Shown here: in pieces, positions 34,937 to 46,094 of the stretch
Layout: every line of letters starts with the position of its first letter
Numbering within the stretch: position 1 is the first letter of the stretch
Origin: Pseudofabraea citricarpa
Taxonomy: Eukaryota; Ascomycota; Leotiomycetes; Helotiales; Dermateaceae
Length of the DNA: 64,000 nt
Reading direction: 5' to 3'
Assembly (NCBI GenBank): GCA_029641185.1
Contig: JAPWGK010000011.1
Span: forward strand, 1,116,001 to 1,180,000
Made by a program: the position numbers and the translations under genes
Notes under the pieces: model-generated
The model's input: the letters and a program-made list of their open reading frames with translations, nothing else
The model's database searches: none
Told to the model about the DNA's origin: nothing

Positions 34937-36959
34937 TCAAACTTTTCTTTTAGCCCATCTCGTCTGTGCATCAAAATCCAGCCGCTCTTTTCCAGTAAGA
35001 TTCTTCAATCCCTCCTCCCTGAGCTCAGCGAACATCTCAAGTGCCTGGTCATATGTCTCATTTGAAGTCCAACCATCGCGGCCAACGAACCCAGCCAAAG
35101 AATCCCAAAAATCTGCTCGCTCATTCCATCCCTCGCCGTCTTCGTAATGAGATTGCAGTTCCTCTTCTGTGAAGTGTATTGGACAAGCAACACTGAAGCC
35201 TAATTCGTCCCAGTGCCTGCGTATCTTCCATGTTAATAATATTCCAAATATAACAAAACGAGAATTGAAGAAACCTTTCGATTCGGATAAGGCATTGCCG
35301 GAAAGGTATTATATCACCATCCCAAGTGTTCGAAGCAAACTGTATTGTTTCTCTCCTTGTTCGCCCATGATGTATGCGAAGAATTTCGCTCAGTAGTGGG
35401 TTGCTTTTGTCGGTTTCTGTTTCGTAAGTATATAGGACAATTGACTTTTCCACTTGTTTTCTGGTGCGAGCTTTTTCATCGCCGTCTTCTAGGCTTTCAT
35501 AGTTCTCTGGAAGCTTTAGCAGCACCTCACCATTAAAATCCACAAGTTTTGGATGACGGAATTGAAGGAACAGAGGACCTGCCCATGTGTCCTGCCAGTC
35601 AATAAGACCCGTAATTCGATTACCTTCTACAAAAAGATTTGCGGAATGAAGATCCCAGTGCCAAAGGGTGGAGCCGGAAAGCTTTTTGTTCTGGGGTAAG
35701 AGATATGGTATGATACGTAAGAACATTTTATAAAGGGAAATGTGAGAACTTGGTGAATTCTGAGCTTCAGATGCGACAAATATATCTTTCGGTGGTTTTG
35801 GAACAGCAAAGCTACTTATCCAGGAAATCTCCCGATCAGCTATAGCTGTCAGATAATCCTGTGGGGTTTCCCCTAGGTATTTGCATTAGGATACTGGTCA
35901 TATATAAATATAGATGGGGTTGGACTTACAAGGACCTTGGTCGATGGCTATCGACGCACGTTCTCCCTTCCAAAAGTCTCTGTCAACAATTGGTCCGATG
36001 ACGAACCGCTCTTCCGCATCTCTTTTCAATTCTGCAGAAATATCGCCCACAATTTGAGCTGCTTCACAACCTGGATATGCATCGCTTGCGAAGTAAATGT
36101 TGCCATATCTAGTCCATAATCAGTGGTATTCTTTGATTCGATCCCCCGCACGAAATAACAAACCGCGTAAATGTAACTGAGAGCAGCCTCTTCTCGATTT
36201 CGACTAAGCCCTCGACGATATTCGTTTTATCAGAAATTGTCTTGCTCTCCCATACGTCCGCTAATTGCATCCCTGGTGCCTCTTCCATTATGATATACTC
36301 GGCTTCCACAGGATTGTTTGTTGCTGCGCTCCATGCGAAAACCTTTGGAACGGGAATATTAAGCACAGTTCTAGCCTAAACGAAGGTATAGTGTTAGTTG
36401 ATATCCTTTTGCCATGTTAATAACAGATAAATCTCACAAAATCCATGGTTGCAACTTCAGAAGCAGTCGTCTTATGGGCAGGGCCAGCGTTTGGGTTCGG
36501 AATACGGGCAATCGCAACAGAACCGTTGTCCATAATCAACTTGAACACCTTGTTGTATCCGCCTTCAGCAAGTTTGGTGATAGATACGCAGGATTGCGCC
36601 CCGACGCTTTCGGCTGCGATGCGCCGGAGCTCTTGCACGTTGAAAAAGCGGAATCGCTCACGTTTCTGGCTCTCTTCATCCCATAACCAGCGGCCGCTGG
36701 TGTAGTGGAAGAAATGCTCATACTGCGAGGTTGAATTTGTGGACATTTCCCGTGGCGGATTTTGGTGGAAGCTTAACTTCTTAGAACCAAGGTAGGGCAG
36801 GATTTGTATCGCAAGACGAGGTTTGCATGGCAATTCTTGAGTAATGAGGGACCTCAGTAGTGGACGATGAAGAATGTGAGTACGGGAGGGCATCTGGGCT
36901 AGCCTAGTGCCGTCAGAGGATGATTTGAAGGGATGTCGCAGTTGAGGTTCATTTTCCAA
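34937..36959 (-). CDS. AIM9-like mitochondrial phosphotransferase-family protein, 596 aa, five exons
   Basis: Introns at 36376-36437, 36109-36163, 35873-35929 and 35217-35274 have proper borders and keep one frame. The N-terminus is basic and amphipathic (LHRPLLRSLITQELPCKPRL), a likely mitochondrial presequence. A start at 36893 is an alternative. The APH/choline-kinase-like core shows SGRWLWDEE, SCVSITKLAEGGYNKVFKL (glycine-loop region), ASEVATMDFARTVL and NIPVPKVFAWSA. It then has YIIMEEAPGMQLADVWES, the catalytic HWDLHSANLF (Asp378, Asn383) and GLIDWQDTWAGPLFLQF (metal-binding Asp396). These match fungal proteins related to yeast AIM9, a mitochondrial protein of unclear biochemistry. All key residues are present and the C-terminus is complete, so it should be functional. 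The substrate is unknown. Confidence 0.85.
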
Positions 36960-37359
36960 CGTGATTTGGTACGAGCGCTTATCATCATAACGTTATCCTT
37001 GGGACGTGCGCCAATGCAACTTTAGCGAGTAGCCTGCAGTTCGCTGTCGTGTAGAGCACCTTGGGGTGCTAGAAATATGGTCGCCTATCATCTAGATCAC
37101 ATTTTCATTTGTTGTAGTTTCGTTACTGCTTCGATAAGGGATAGCAATCCGAGGTTGATATTTCCAAGTCCCTTGAATTGGAATGCAAAATATAAGTTCT
37201 TATCCCTGAGCATTGAATTATTTTCTCAATAGCACTTGGAAATGGCGAGCAAAATCATGATCCTAATCTGGATTTTTTCAGATGGAGGTTTTGGGGGGTT
37301 GGGGGCCAAGTGTAGCCTTTGGAACCTCCTGGAACCCCCTCCGAATTTGCGAATTTGAG
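36960..37359. other. Promoter side of AIM9-like gene
   Basis: No coding signal. The region should contain the promoter of the minus-strand AIM9-like gene. A G-rich run (GGAGGTTTTGGGGGGTTGGG) lies near 37284-37306. Confidence 0.35.
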
Positions 37360-37797
37360 ACTATCAAGCTCCAATGCATATTATCGGTCGGAAAAGCTGC
37401 TGCCATACAATCTTGGTACATAGTTCCTCCTGAAACGCGTCCTAAGAAGTACTGTAACTGAAAGGAGGTAATGATTAAGGAGAGACAATTCAGGATATTT
37501 CTCCTAGAACCTGGCTTTGTTGCAGATTCAAAATTTGACCTTAGAGTTTCCAGTTTTCTTGACATGCGAAGTATCAGCGTACTTTGAACTGCAAGGCGGC
37601 TATTCGAAGGTAATATACTCTTTTATCCAGACCAAAATGAGATGGAAGATAGAAATTGAATATATCATATCTTTATATCAGCTTAGTCTTGAATGCTCAA
37701 ATATACTCTGGGAACTGAATGGCGAGAAAAAGCTAAGCGAGCTGATCAGCACCACTTAACAGAGGGAACGGCTCTCTGATATTACTAAGAATGTTCC
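37360..37797. repeat. Dispersed repeat, less-mutated copy
   Basis: It is the partner of 26150-26595 in the same orientation. It keeps G and C where the other copy has A and T. It ends about 170 bp before the next gene's start codon, so it may supply part of that promoter. Confidence 0.7.
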
Positions 37798-37967
37798 GCG
37801 TTGTGATTTCCCACAGTATCTGTTACTCTCTGTTTCCGGCTAGATTGATGTCTCACTGCGTTGGTGGCGCCAAATTTCTTTGTTCTGATATTTGCCTCCT
37901 GTCGCCTGCCAATACTTCACAAAACGTCAAGACTCTGTCATCCAAAAAAGCATCACTGAGACGCAAG

Positions 37968-38483
37968 ATGGCATCAAGATCACCAAATTCTGCGATGAGT
38001 GGCAAGGCAGCAAAAGGCAAAGCACCGACCAACACACCCGCGTCGACAGCCATATCTGCACCCGCCGCTGCATCCGCCGCTACACCCACCTCTACACCTA
38101 AAGCCAAACCCGCAACCAAAGCTGACAACGAAAGTCCAGCCAAAGCGGAAGACAGCAAAGCTAGCAACGAAAGTCCGGCCAAAACGAAAGACACCGTCAT
38201 CAACACGATCCGACCTACAATCGCAGGCAATGCAAACGACTCCCCATTCCGCAAGGCCATGGTGGTGGCACTGGGAAATCTCGAGGCTCAAATTTCTGCT
38301 CGCAACAAAGCCAAGAAACCACTCCCTGGGCTTTCGGACAAGGAACTCGAGAATAAGATCCAGGACATTCTGGCACTTGTGAAGGCACACTATCATCCTT
38401 CACAATCAAACAATGAATCTCTAAGGGAGGAGATGGAGATCATTGCCAAGTTTGGGGGTTTCTTGAAGCAATGGGCGGTATGA
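37968..38483 (+). CDS. Lys/Ala/Thr-rich unknown protein, 171 aa
   Basis: The frame is open from 37791, but the stretch before 37968 is the end of the dispersed repeat plus a hydrophobic non-conserved piece, so the ATG at 37968 (MASRSPNSAMSG) is preferred. Residues 10-80 are low complexity with repeated AATPTSTPKAKPATK-like runs and two NESPAK units, resembling histone H1 or chromatin-protein tails. The rest (DSPFRKAMVVALGNLEAQIS, then LPGLSDKELENKIQDILALV and FGGFLKQWAV) looks like two or three amphipathic helices. No signal peptide. No family recognised; a nuclear role is only a guess from composition. Confidence 0.5.
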   Translation: MASRSPNSAMSGKAAKGKAPTNTPASTAISAPAAASAATPTSTPKAKPATKADNESPAKAEDSKASNESPAKTKDTVINTIRPTIAGNANDSPFRKAMVVALGNLEAQISARNKAKKPLPGLSDKELENKIQDILALVKAHYHPSQSNNESLREEMEIIAKFGGFLKQWAV

Positions 38484-38930
38484 TAGGATTGTTTGTGCTG
38501 GTTTGGGCTATGATATGAAGATCTATAGGTCAGCAACGAGACAAAAATACACCTGCTTCCACTGGGATCTCTATCTTGAATGTTGATCTGCGTGATACTT
38601 CTTGCAATGACTGAGTTTGTTGTTTGATCTAAGCTTCACACTTTCTGATTCGTCTCTGCGAATTTGGGGTTTGAGCAACTATCCTTATAAGATCATGCAC
38701 TCACAGTTCAACACTTTGAATATATCTTTATTCCTTTCTCAGGCCTTAATATTCATGTTGAGAACAAACATGGCCAAAATATCACAAAGTAGAACAAAAC
38801 AAAGCTTTTAGTGATAGATTATATATATCTATTGCCTAGTTTAGAATATGTCTTTCCCTGTGGAGACAAGTTTAATAAACAAGGAGAGAGATGTATGTAG
38901 CCAATACGCGCTAGGCCAAACCCACAATTC
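38484..38930. other. Intergenic between convergent genes
   Basis: This contains the 3' ends of the two flanking genes. Nothing else is visible. Confidence 0.35.
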
Positions 38931-39617
38931 CTAATTGGCGTTTCCTCCCCTGCCGGCTTGAGCAGCCTTCCCAAGAATATCTGCAATGCCAGCAGGTGGC
39001 TGTGGGTTGTTCTCAGCATCAGCAGCTTCAGCAGCACTTTGAGTGTCGTCTGAGCTTGCTGAAGCATTATCATCCGCCGTAGCAGCATCATTATTGTTAT
39101 TTGTAGCTGCTGTATTTCCTCCTGCATTCGATTTGCCACCCGTTAAGATATCAGCAATTCCAGCTGGTGGTTGTGGGTTATTCTCAGCATCGGCAGCTTC
39201 AGCTGCACTCTGGGCATCATCTGAGCTTGAAGCGCTTGCCGAGCTATCATCTTCTGTCGTAGCAGCATTGTTATTGTTTGTAGCTGCGGAGTTCCCACCC
39301 GTCAAGATGTCGGCGATGCCAGCTGGTGGCTGGGGATTATTTTCAGCATCAGCAGCTTCGGCTGCGCTTTGGGTATCTTCATCATCTGCTGTAGCATCAT
39401 TGTTATTGCCTGTGGCCGCTGTAGCAGCTCCGTTTCCTGCTGCGTTGGATTTTCCAAATCCTAGGATCTCGGCGACATTGGTGGGTGGTTGTGGGTTGTT
39501 TTCTGCATCTGCTGCTGCTGCCGCATTACTGGCTTGGTTTGGAAGAGGAGAAGAGTTTGCTGCTAGGAAGCTTGTAGCAAGAATGACAAGTGTACTGGCT
39601 GAGGTGGTAAAACGCAT
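38931..39617 (-). CDS. Secreted protein with four ~53-residue repeats, 228 aa
   Basis: The N-terminus (MRFTTSASTLVILATSFLAA) is a signal peptide with cleavage near NSSPLP. The mature part is Ala/Asn/Asp-rich and built from four copies of a core, ADAENNPQPPAGIADIL. The cores begin at about residues 36, 89, 142 and 199, so the period is 53-57. Linkers between them are Asn- and Ser/Asp-rich (TNNNNAAT, ASASSSDD). The first core differs (PPTNVAEIL). There is no cysteine and there are no Lys-Arg or Arg-Arg pairs between cores, so it does not look like a Kex2-processed peptide precursor. It is probably disordered and extracellular or wall-associated. Coding is intact with no intron. I recognise no family. 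Confidence 0.75.
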   Translation of the reverse strand: MRFTTSASTLVILATSFLAANSSPLPNQASNAAAAADAENNPQPPTNVAEILGFGKSNAAGNGAATAATGNNNDATADDEDTQSAAEAADAENNPQPPAGIADILTGGNSAATNNNNAATTEDDSSASASSSDDAQSAAEAADAENNPQPPAGIADILTGGKSNAGGNTAATNNNNDAATADDNASASSDDTQSAAEAADAENNPQPPAGIADILGKAAQAGRGGNAN

Positions 39618-40214
39618 ATTGAAGAGTGAGATGAAAAGTCCGATTTGATAAGATAAGTTGAAATGTAGTAAGACAATTAACAGACCGGCTGTACGTGAAG
39701 AAGAAGAATCTGTGGATAAAGATGAAGATGAAGATGAAGATAGAGATTGATTATGGACGAAGCAGAGGACTGACTTATAGTTGCAATTGTACTATAGTGA
39801 GTCGTCTTATATCCATCGTCTGATCCGAGCGAAACAGAATCCAGACGAAACAGAATCCAGCTGTCAGAGATTCCCGTACGCGAGACTCCAGTCGCAGATC
39901 CTAGATTCTGTAACAATTGATGGACTATGCTTAAAAATTTAAACATCGCCTGTGCCTGTCATACGAGCCTTGGCCAGTGGGTTTTGGCCTTGTGATGAAC
40001 CGCATGGTCGCGTAGCATTGCCCTGGCTGCGGAGGTTTGATGTTTGAAACACTGACATCTTCAGGTATCTGTTCTTCCTTGAACCCTTCTAGAACAAGTA
40101 GGATCCTTCGTACTCGTGTTTTCTAAACCAGCTCCCGATGAACGGCGCAAGGAATATATTAATTTGACAACCTTATATCACATAAGCTAAAGGGGCTCAA
40201 ACTTGGCTCCGAAT
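39618..40214. other. Intergenic, promoter of secreted repeat protein
   Basis: Upstream of the secreted-protein start (minus). A GATGAA run (about 39720-39745) is the only simple repeat. Nothing else is visible. Confidence 0.35.
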
Positions 40215-41250
40215 TCAACAATTCCACCCTCCATCAACCGAGTACACAACACCAGTAATAAACCGACTCGCATCAGAAAGAAGAAAAGCGACGAGATTCG
40301 CAACCTCCTTCGGATCTCCCATACGCTTAATGGCCGTGTGACTGGTCATCCTCTGGACATTATCTACATTCCTGGCACTCTGCCCTAACATTGGTGTTTC
40401 AATCACACCTCTATCCTCAAGTCAGCCTACTTCGTTTGTATAGAAAGAAAGGAGAAACGAAGAAAACTTACGGAGCAATGCAGTTAACACGTATACTCTC
40501 ATCACCGACTTCTTTTGCAACTGCTCGAGTGAGTCCAATGACGCCGTGCTTCGATGCACAGTATGCAGCGGCATTTTTTAAGCCTACCAAACCGCAGATA
40601 CTTGCTGCGTTGACGATGCTTCCTCCCTCATTCATGACGGCCAGTTCGGCTCGCATACAATGCATAACTCCTGAATCGCTAAACATCAGCTCTACACATG
40701 TCATACCTGAGCACTGGACACGGAATAGCTCTTACCTCTCAGATTTATATCCATGATAAAATCCCATTCATCATCTTCGAAATCTTTGATCTAAATACCA
40801 CAAGAAACGATTGTCAGTGCTGATATCTCCCAACGTCGAAATCATCCATCATCCATCACCACAACCACACATCGGATGAAAAGAGAAATAGGTAAGAAAA
40901 GAAAAGAAAAAACTTACAGGCACCTTCCCATGATTCTTTCCAATAACCCCCGCCAAGTTCGCCGCTCCATCAATTTTGCCACCACCAGCCCACCTAACTG
41001 TCTCTTCAATCCACTCCTTTACCGTTTCCTTCTTGCGCACATCAATAACCATCGTCATGACTTCACCCCCAGTCTCGGCTCGGATGGCATCGGCAGCTTC
41101 CTGCAACGCATCGCCCGAGAGGTCACCAATGGAGACCTTAGCCCCAAGTGACGAGAGTAGATGTGCGGTACAGAGACCGATGCCGGATGCACCGCCCGTG
41201 ATGCAGATCTTTTTAGAAGCGAGGGAGAAGGGTGTTTGAGGGGCTGCCAT
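40215..41250 (-). CDS. Short-chain dehydrogenase/reductase, 260 aa, four exons
   Basis: Introns at 40791-40917, 40671-40735 and 40411-40471 are supported by frame and borders. The protein is a classical SDR. It has TGGASGIG (18-25) for cofactor binding and IGDLSG after the second strand, where Asp suggests NAD(H) preference. It also has NLAG (about 100-103) and the catalytic Ser153 (NAASICG), Tyr166 and Lys170 (YCASK). The C-terminus ([13 protein letters not shown]) is the usual closing strand. Length is normal for the family. It reduces or oxidises an alcohol/ketone pair; the substrate cannot be told. There are no accessory biosynthetic genes beside it. It is followed, on the same strand, by the peroxidase upstream of it, 353 bp away. 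Confidence 0.9.
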
Positions 41251-41603
41251 TCTGAAAAGAAGGGAATGGTAGATGTATGAGGAGTACAGAAGAAAGTGAA
41301 AGAATAGGGAAGGGGTTGTTTAGAACATATCTTGAACACACCAGTTGAGTAGCTCATTGCCTTTTGAGTACCACTATAGGTACAATTGATCTACGGCCCA
41401 ATGCACCCAATAGCGGTTGGTCGGTCTGGCTCGGGGTAAGAGTGGGTATACATTAATGTGGAGTGTGGGGATTACCCCGGACTTGGCCGTCCTACCGGAA
41501 AAAGTTATCCTCACTGAAGCCGGAGAATAAGCTGTCGAAAATTCAGACCACAAGAAGAATTAGGATTAGTTGATAACATCCTCTGTTCCTTGTACTAAAT
41601 ATT
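41251..41603. promoter_or_regulatory. SDR promoter and peroxidase 3' region
   Basis: 353 bp between two genes on the minus strand, so it holds the 3' end of the peroxidase gene and the promoter of the SDR. No specific site can be named. Confidence 0.35.
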
Positions 41604-43298
41604 TCAAAGTAAAGCAACGTCGACAATCTCTCCAGCAACAGAAGTTTCGATTGTCACTTTCCCTGTACTGACATCCCCAAATTCAACATTTCCCTCGTAT
41701 AAATCATAAGCAACAACCTTCTTGGACTTTTTGAGCTGAGCATCGAATCCAACAACCTTCGGTCCTAAAGTTCCCATCTGAGGTAATGGTGCAGAAACCA
41801 CAACTGTAGGTATACCAAGATTCCGTAATATCGCTATTGTAAATTGAACGCTAGCTCTTTTCACAGACACAGATGAAAAAGACGGCACGAGAAATGCCTT
41901 CGTCTGAATTTCGAAAGTCTCTCCAGCAACCTTGAATGATGTTGTCGATGGAGAGATGACTGCATTGAAAGGATAAAAGGTTGTAGTACCAAATGTGCTG
42001 ACCCCCGTATTTGTTTCGGCATATAATATGACAGGTTTATTGTAGTTTGCAGTCAGTATGAGCGACGATGGGCTGGTGGTAGCACTGAGTGTCTATATAA
42101 TATTAGCTATTGTCGTGAAAAGGCATAGCTTCAGCAATACATACTCTGATCGTGCCTTTCAACACCAAGTTTCCTTGGGCATCAAAATCAAGTGTAGTGT
42201 TGATGGGCTTGACTGCCATAGGAGAGATTGCTTCCCCAAGAACCACACCTTTGGGAACTGTTTCGATCATCCGCTGCAAAAGTGATTGACAAGTTTCCAT
42301 AAACCCATCTCCCTGATTGCGTAGCTCTACCATGGTCGCATTTCCATCTGATTCGTATAATCTCAAGTCGCTTCGAGAAGAGATGTTAAAAGATGTCACC
42401 AGTGGGCCACCAGCATTCCCTGTTCCATCAAGGTATTCATTGACAACCTTTGTATCAAATACAGCAACCGTACCATCAAAATGAATCCCTCCTGCTGTGT
42501 TGTTTGGTGTCACTGCATCTGGTCCAACGACTGCTGGGAAACCGCCCTGTCATCTTATAAGTGGATGTTGGGAAAAGAGAAAGGGCCCTTACATGATGAA
42601 CACTTCCCAAAGTATGGCCGCATGCTGTCAAGCCAATGGCGGAAACTTGATTAAAACCCGCACCCGCAAAGAACTCAAGAGTAAGATCAAGTTCCGTCTC
42701 AGGTGCTGGAACACCAAAAGCTCCCCCTTCTGTAGCATCTATCCTACCAGCTCTAAGTGGAATTTGAGGTCCTCCGCAGTTCCCAACGCTCTGAAGTGGT
42801 CAGCTTCAAGGGCATATCTTGGATAAAAAAGAAATGTTACCATTACAACTGAAAGGGCTATGAGATCTGCCACTAGAAATGGAGTCAGTACACCACTGGA
42901 TGATCGCCATTTGTCAGCTTACTGGATACTTCCTTATTGACATAAGGTCTGAAGAATGCCAAGCTATCATTGAAGGCACTTCCGGAATCCTCTTCCCTCA
43001 AGGTCTCGAATCCTATGCTAGCATCCATTCCCCCTGTTCCCATTACCACATCGGCGGTAACGAAATCGTGGAATGCAACACGAATCCACTGTGCTGCAGT
43101 AGTACGACCAAATGTTTGTGCCCCAGAAACATAATTCGTACAAGGAGTTATAGCTGTGGAGAAATTTGAAGCATATGCGCCGTGGACGTCCACAAGTATA
43201 TGCTCTAAGAGCGAAGATTGTGCATCCGGATAGAAGAAAGCTGCAAAGGCAGAAGAGAATAGACGCAGCAGACAAATCAAAACTATGCAGAAGTACAT
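41604..43298 (-). CDS. Secreted heme peroxidase, 498 aa, five exons
   Basis: Introns at 42873-42922, 42791-42840, 42547-42592 and 42093-42144 give a continuous frame. It includes a tiny 32-nt second exon (MADLIALSVVM with its neighbours). The signal peptide is MYFCIVLICLLRLFSSAFA. The distal heme motif is AAQWIRVAFHDF (Arg73, His77, Asp78) followed by GTGGMDASI, a calcium-type Asp/Ser loop. The proximal site is AIGLTACGHTLGSVHHGGFP with His195. This places it in the plant-fungal-bacterial peroxidase superfamily, most like the ascomycete hybrid-type group. After about residue 330 comes a beta-rich C-terminal extension of some 165 residues that classical class II enzymes lack. Secreted oxidation of phenolics is the likely job. 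All catalytic residues are present. Confidence 0.85.
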
Positions 43299-43923
43299 AT
43301 TTTCTGGAATGATCCAAAAAGCCGATCGTAAGAGCAGAAATGGGAAGAAAACACGAGAGGAGACGTAGTTTATTATAGCGGTGAGATTTGGGTCCAATGC
43401 GAAGTCTGACCTGGTGATCGCTATGCCGATCCTGATTTTTTTCTTCTTTTCTATTTTTTTCCAAGAGCAGTTTGGTATTTCACCGTATGCTGACAGGGAT
43501 ATCTTGCATTGCATCGATAAGTCGATAAAGCAAGATGAGAACTGTGCGGGGAGTTGCTCCTTATACCCATCTACTTTGCCACAACAAATCAGAGGCGTGC
43601 TATTATCGAGCGACGCATCGAATGAGGAAGGCGATATTATTTTAGTGACAGGTGAAATGCAGGTTGCTCATGTCAGCCTTTTAGCTTAATTATAACAGGG
43701 TTATTAATCACAGGCCCTGGGTCGTAGACATGCATCCGCTATACTTATTGGCTTGTGTGGTGCGTAAAAGTAGCTGCAGCTGCAAAGCAGCCCAAAAGCT
43801 TTTCATGTCTTGTTTTTCGTGAGAACTAGGCCAAGGTATGGGCATAGAAGTCTAGATTTTTACCATTATCGATCGGATTTTCCTCGCTTCGCTCATCCAT
43901 TGTCGTTGATCAGCAAAAGATTT
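43299..43923. promoter_or_regulatory. Peroxidase promoter region
   Basis: 625 bp between the peroxidase start (minus) and the end of the Zn2Cys6 gene. It contains GCAGCTGCAAAGCAGC near 43770-43790. No operator can be assigned. Confidence 0.35.
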
Positions 43924-46094
43924 TCAATTGTATGACCACATGTTAGGGTTGCCCCCTTGTCCGTATTCAAAGTCTTGGTTTCGAGTATCTGGAGGCAACC
44001 CTCCTGAAAATGTCGCTGGTGGGAGGCTTGTGGAATTTTGTGTTGAATAAAAGGGATGGTCGAAGGAGTATAAGCCAGGGGTAGAGAAATCAGCACCTGC
44101 CTCAAACCCGTTATTGCTGTTCGAGAAGTTCAACTCTTCTGTTTGTTTCATAACAGTAGGAATATGTTGCTCTGGCGTTGGATATTCACTTTCGGCTTCA
44201 ATTTCTTTGCTGCTTTCTCGGGCAACCTCAAGAAACTCCATATTTGCGTCCAGCATTGCCATTGCTGGTCTCATGTATCTTGCCCCATTTTCACTATTGA
44301 TCTTTAAAGTCCAGCGATACTCTTTGAGCTTCGACTTATAAAAGTCTGCCTCATGTGCGTTTGGTGCTGTTCCGCAGAGTAATGTTCCGAAAACACCGAT
44401 AAGAGCAAAGTTATGAGGCGAGGCAAAGTACCAAAAGCTGGAAAGGTGCTGTGGTTTGAGGGAGTGAACAAAATCGATCGCGAACATAAATCTTTCGTGA
44501 GCCACAGAACGACAAATTCCTATCAACTGAGGATCTGATCTCGGCGAAAGAGCCATAATAATTCGTCGATGAAGAGTGATTTCTGTTGCCACATAGGCAA
44601 GTCTTAGGTAACCTACGGAAGATAATTTCATAACTTGGGTGGAGTCCATGGATAAACACTCAGGTAATCCAGAAAACCACTCTTTGAGCCTGAGCTGGAC
44701 AGGTTTCACTTTTCCCAGGACGATTTCCAAGCCGTGGTCACCAGCATCAGCAATTTCGCGAGAAGTCCTAACAGTAAAGACAGTCTCAAGAAGGTCGGCT
44801 AAGATCTGGGAGAGCGTAATCATGTTGGTGAAAAGAATCCTCCCTTTCTCGACTTCAGAACTGCCTTCTTGGTCATCCTCATGGGATGCGTTTTCGGGGA
44901 AGTCTGAATCTTGTACAGGCCGAAGATCCCAATTAGCAGAGTTGATGAGGGAAGGTCTTCCACTGCCCATACTACTCCATTTATCTTGCATATATAACCC
45001 CCAACCAAGTCTCTTCCGAAGTCCTTTTTCCCAGCCGGGTATGTTCCATTCAGAAGCATCAAGATGTAAACCAAGACCATATGCGACGCTAACGAGTTGT
45101 GCCGTTAGTTCGGCAGAATCCGTATCGGTGTGTTGTAAGAGAAGAAGGCCTGCTTGCACAGTCGAAAGCTTAGGACGGTGTATCGTGTCTCTTAGAGCCT
45201 TTCGGGCCAGATCCTCTAACTTTGAAACGTCTGGCTTCGCTGACTTGTTAAGGACATCATCATATGTCCAATAATGCAATGCCAACAGATACACGGCAGC
45301 AAGCAACGGTGGAGAAAATTCCCTATATGACCGCGCGTACTTTTCAAGATAGACCTCTTTATGGAGAATTGGGAAACTAGGGAATACAACACGAAAGTAG
45401 AGATCGATGAGAGGTTTGCCGTGGGGCCGAATAATTGCTTCAATGGCATCAAGATCGTCTAGTTCATCCGAGTAGCCTTGGGTTTCAGGATCGGGTAGTA
45501 ACATGAAAGCTTCGTAGGAATTCACTCTGCGGAGTGCCCCTCCTGACATCTGCACTTCATCTCTACTTTGGCAAGACTGCTTACCCAAGAGGGCTGGTTC
45601 AAGGCTACATGTCGCACCAATGTATCGACTGTGGTGCTTGTTCTGGAGACCCAGCGTCTTTTTCAACAGGCTAGGCCCGTCTAAATCATCGTACTCTTCA
45701 ACCCCGGTACCGTTGGTGGTCCGAATGATTCGAGTCTGACTGTTCGGGGATTTTTTTGAGCGGGCAGAGGACGCAGAAGGGCTACAGACCTTATCAATGT
45801 GTGTACACGTGACTACAATGTAAGATTTCTTACCGTCTCTTCGCAACATCAGCGACATCCCCTTCCTGAGCAGGCTTCCTCTTCCTAGATTGGGGATTTT
45901 GGAGGAAGGTACATTCTTGATTGTGGAATTTGCACAGAACACACAGTGGTGATCCTGCGTCCAGCACACATCGTGACTTTCGCTTCCTCTATGTGTTGTG
46001 TTAGCAAGCTTGTGTCACGTTGGCCGCCGTCTTCACATACACAGGCATCACATGGACGGTCTTTGCGTCTTGGTTGGTGTGGTGAGGAGGCCAT
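43924..46094 (-). CDS. Zn2Cys6 transcription factor with fungal_trans domain, 688 aa, three exons
   Basis: A short first exon (MASSPHQPRRKDRPCDAC) is joined across 45989-46040 to RKRKSRCVLDAGSPLCVLC. A second intron (45782-45833) leads into the long third exon. The cysteines at 15, 18, 25, 34, 37 and 44 give CX2CX6CX8CX2CX6C, a Zn2Cys6 DNA-binding cluster. A basic linker follows. Around residues 195-220, PLIDLYFRVVFPSFPILHKE starts the fungal-specific transcription-factor homology region, which continues through LVSVAYGLGLHLDASEW. The C-terminal tail is Asn/Ser/Gly-rich. The finger spacing and CVLCKFHNQEC resemble the TamA/Dal81 nitrogen co-activator group, but that is a guess. The target genes are unknown. 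It lies upstream of the peroxidase on the same strand. Confidence 0.85.

Noticed and set aside
39043..39648. 201-codon plus-strand frame
   Set aside because: It is the mirror of the repetitive secreted-protein gene; its length comes from repeat composition.
44639..45274. 211-codon plus-strand frame
   Set aside because: Antisense to the Zn2Cys6 regulator, with no domain of its own.
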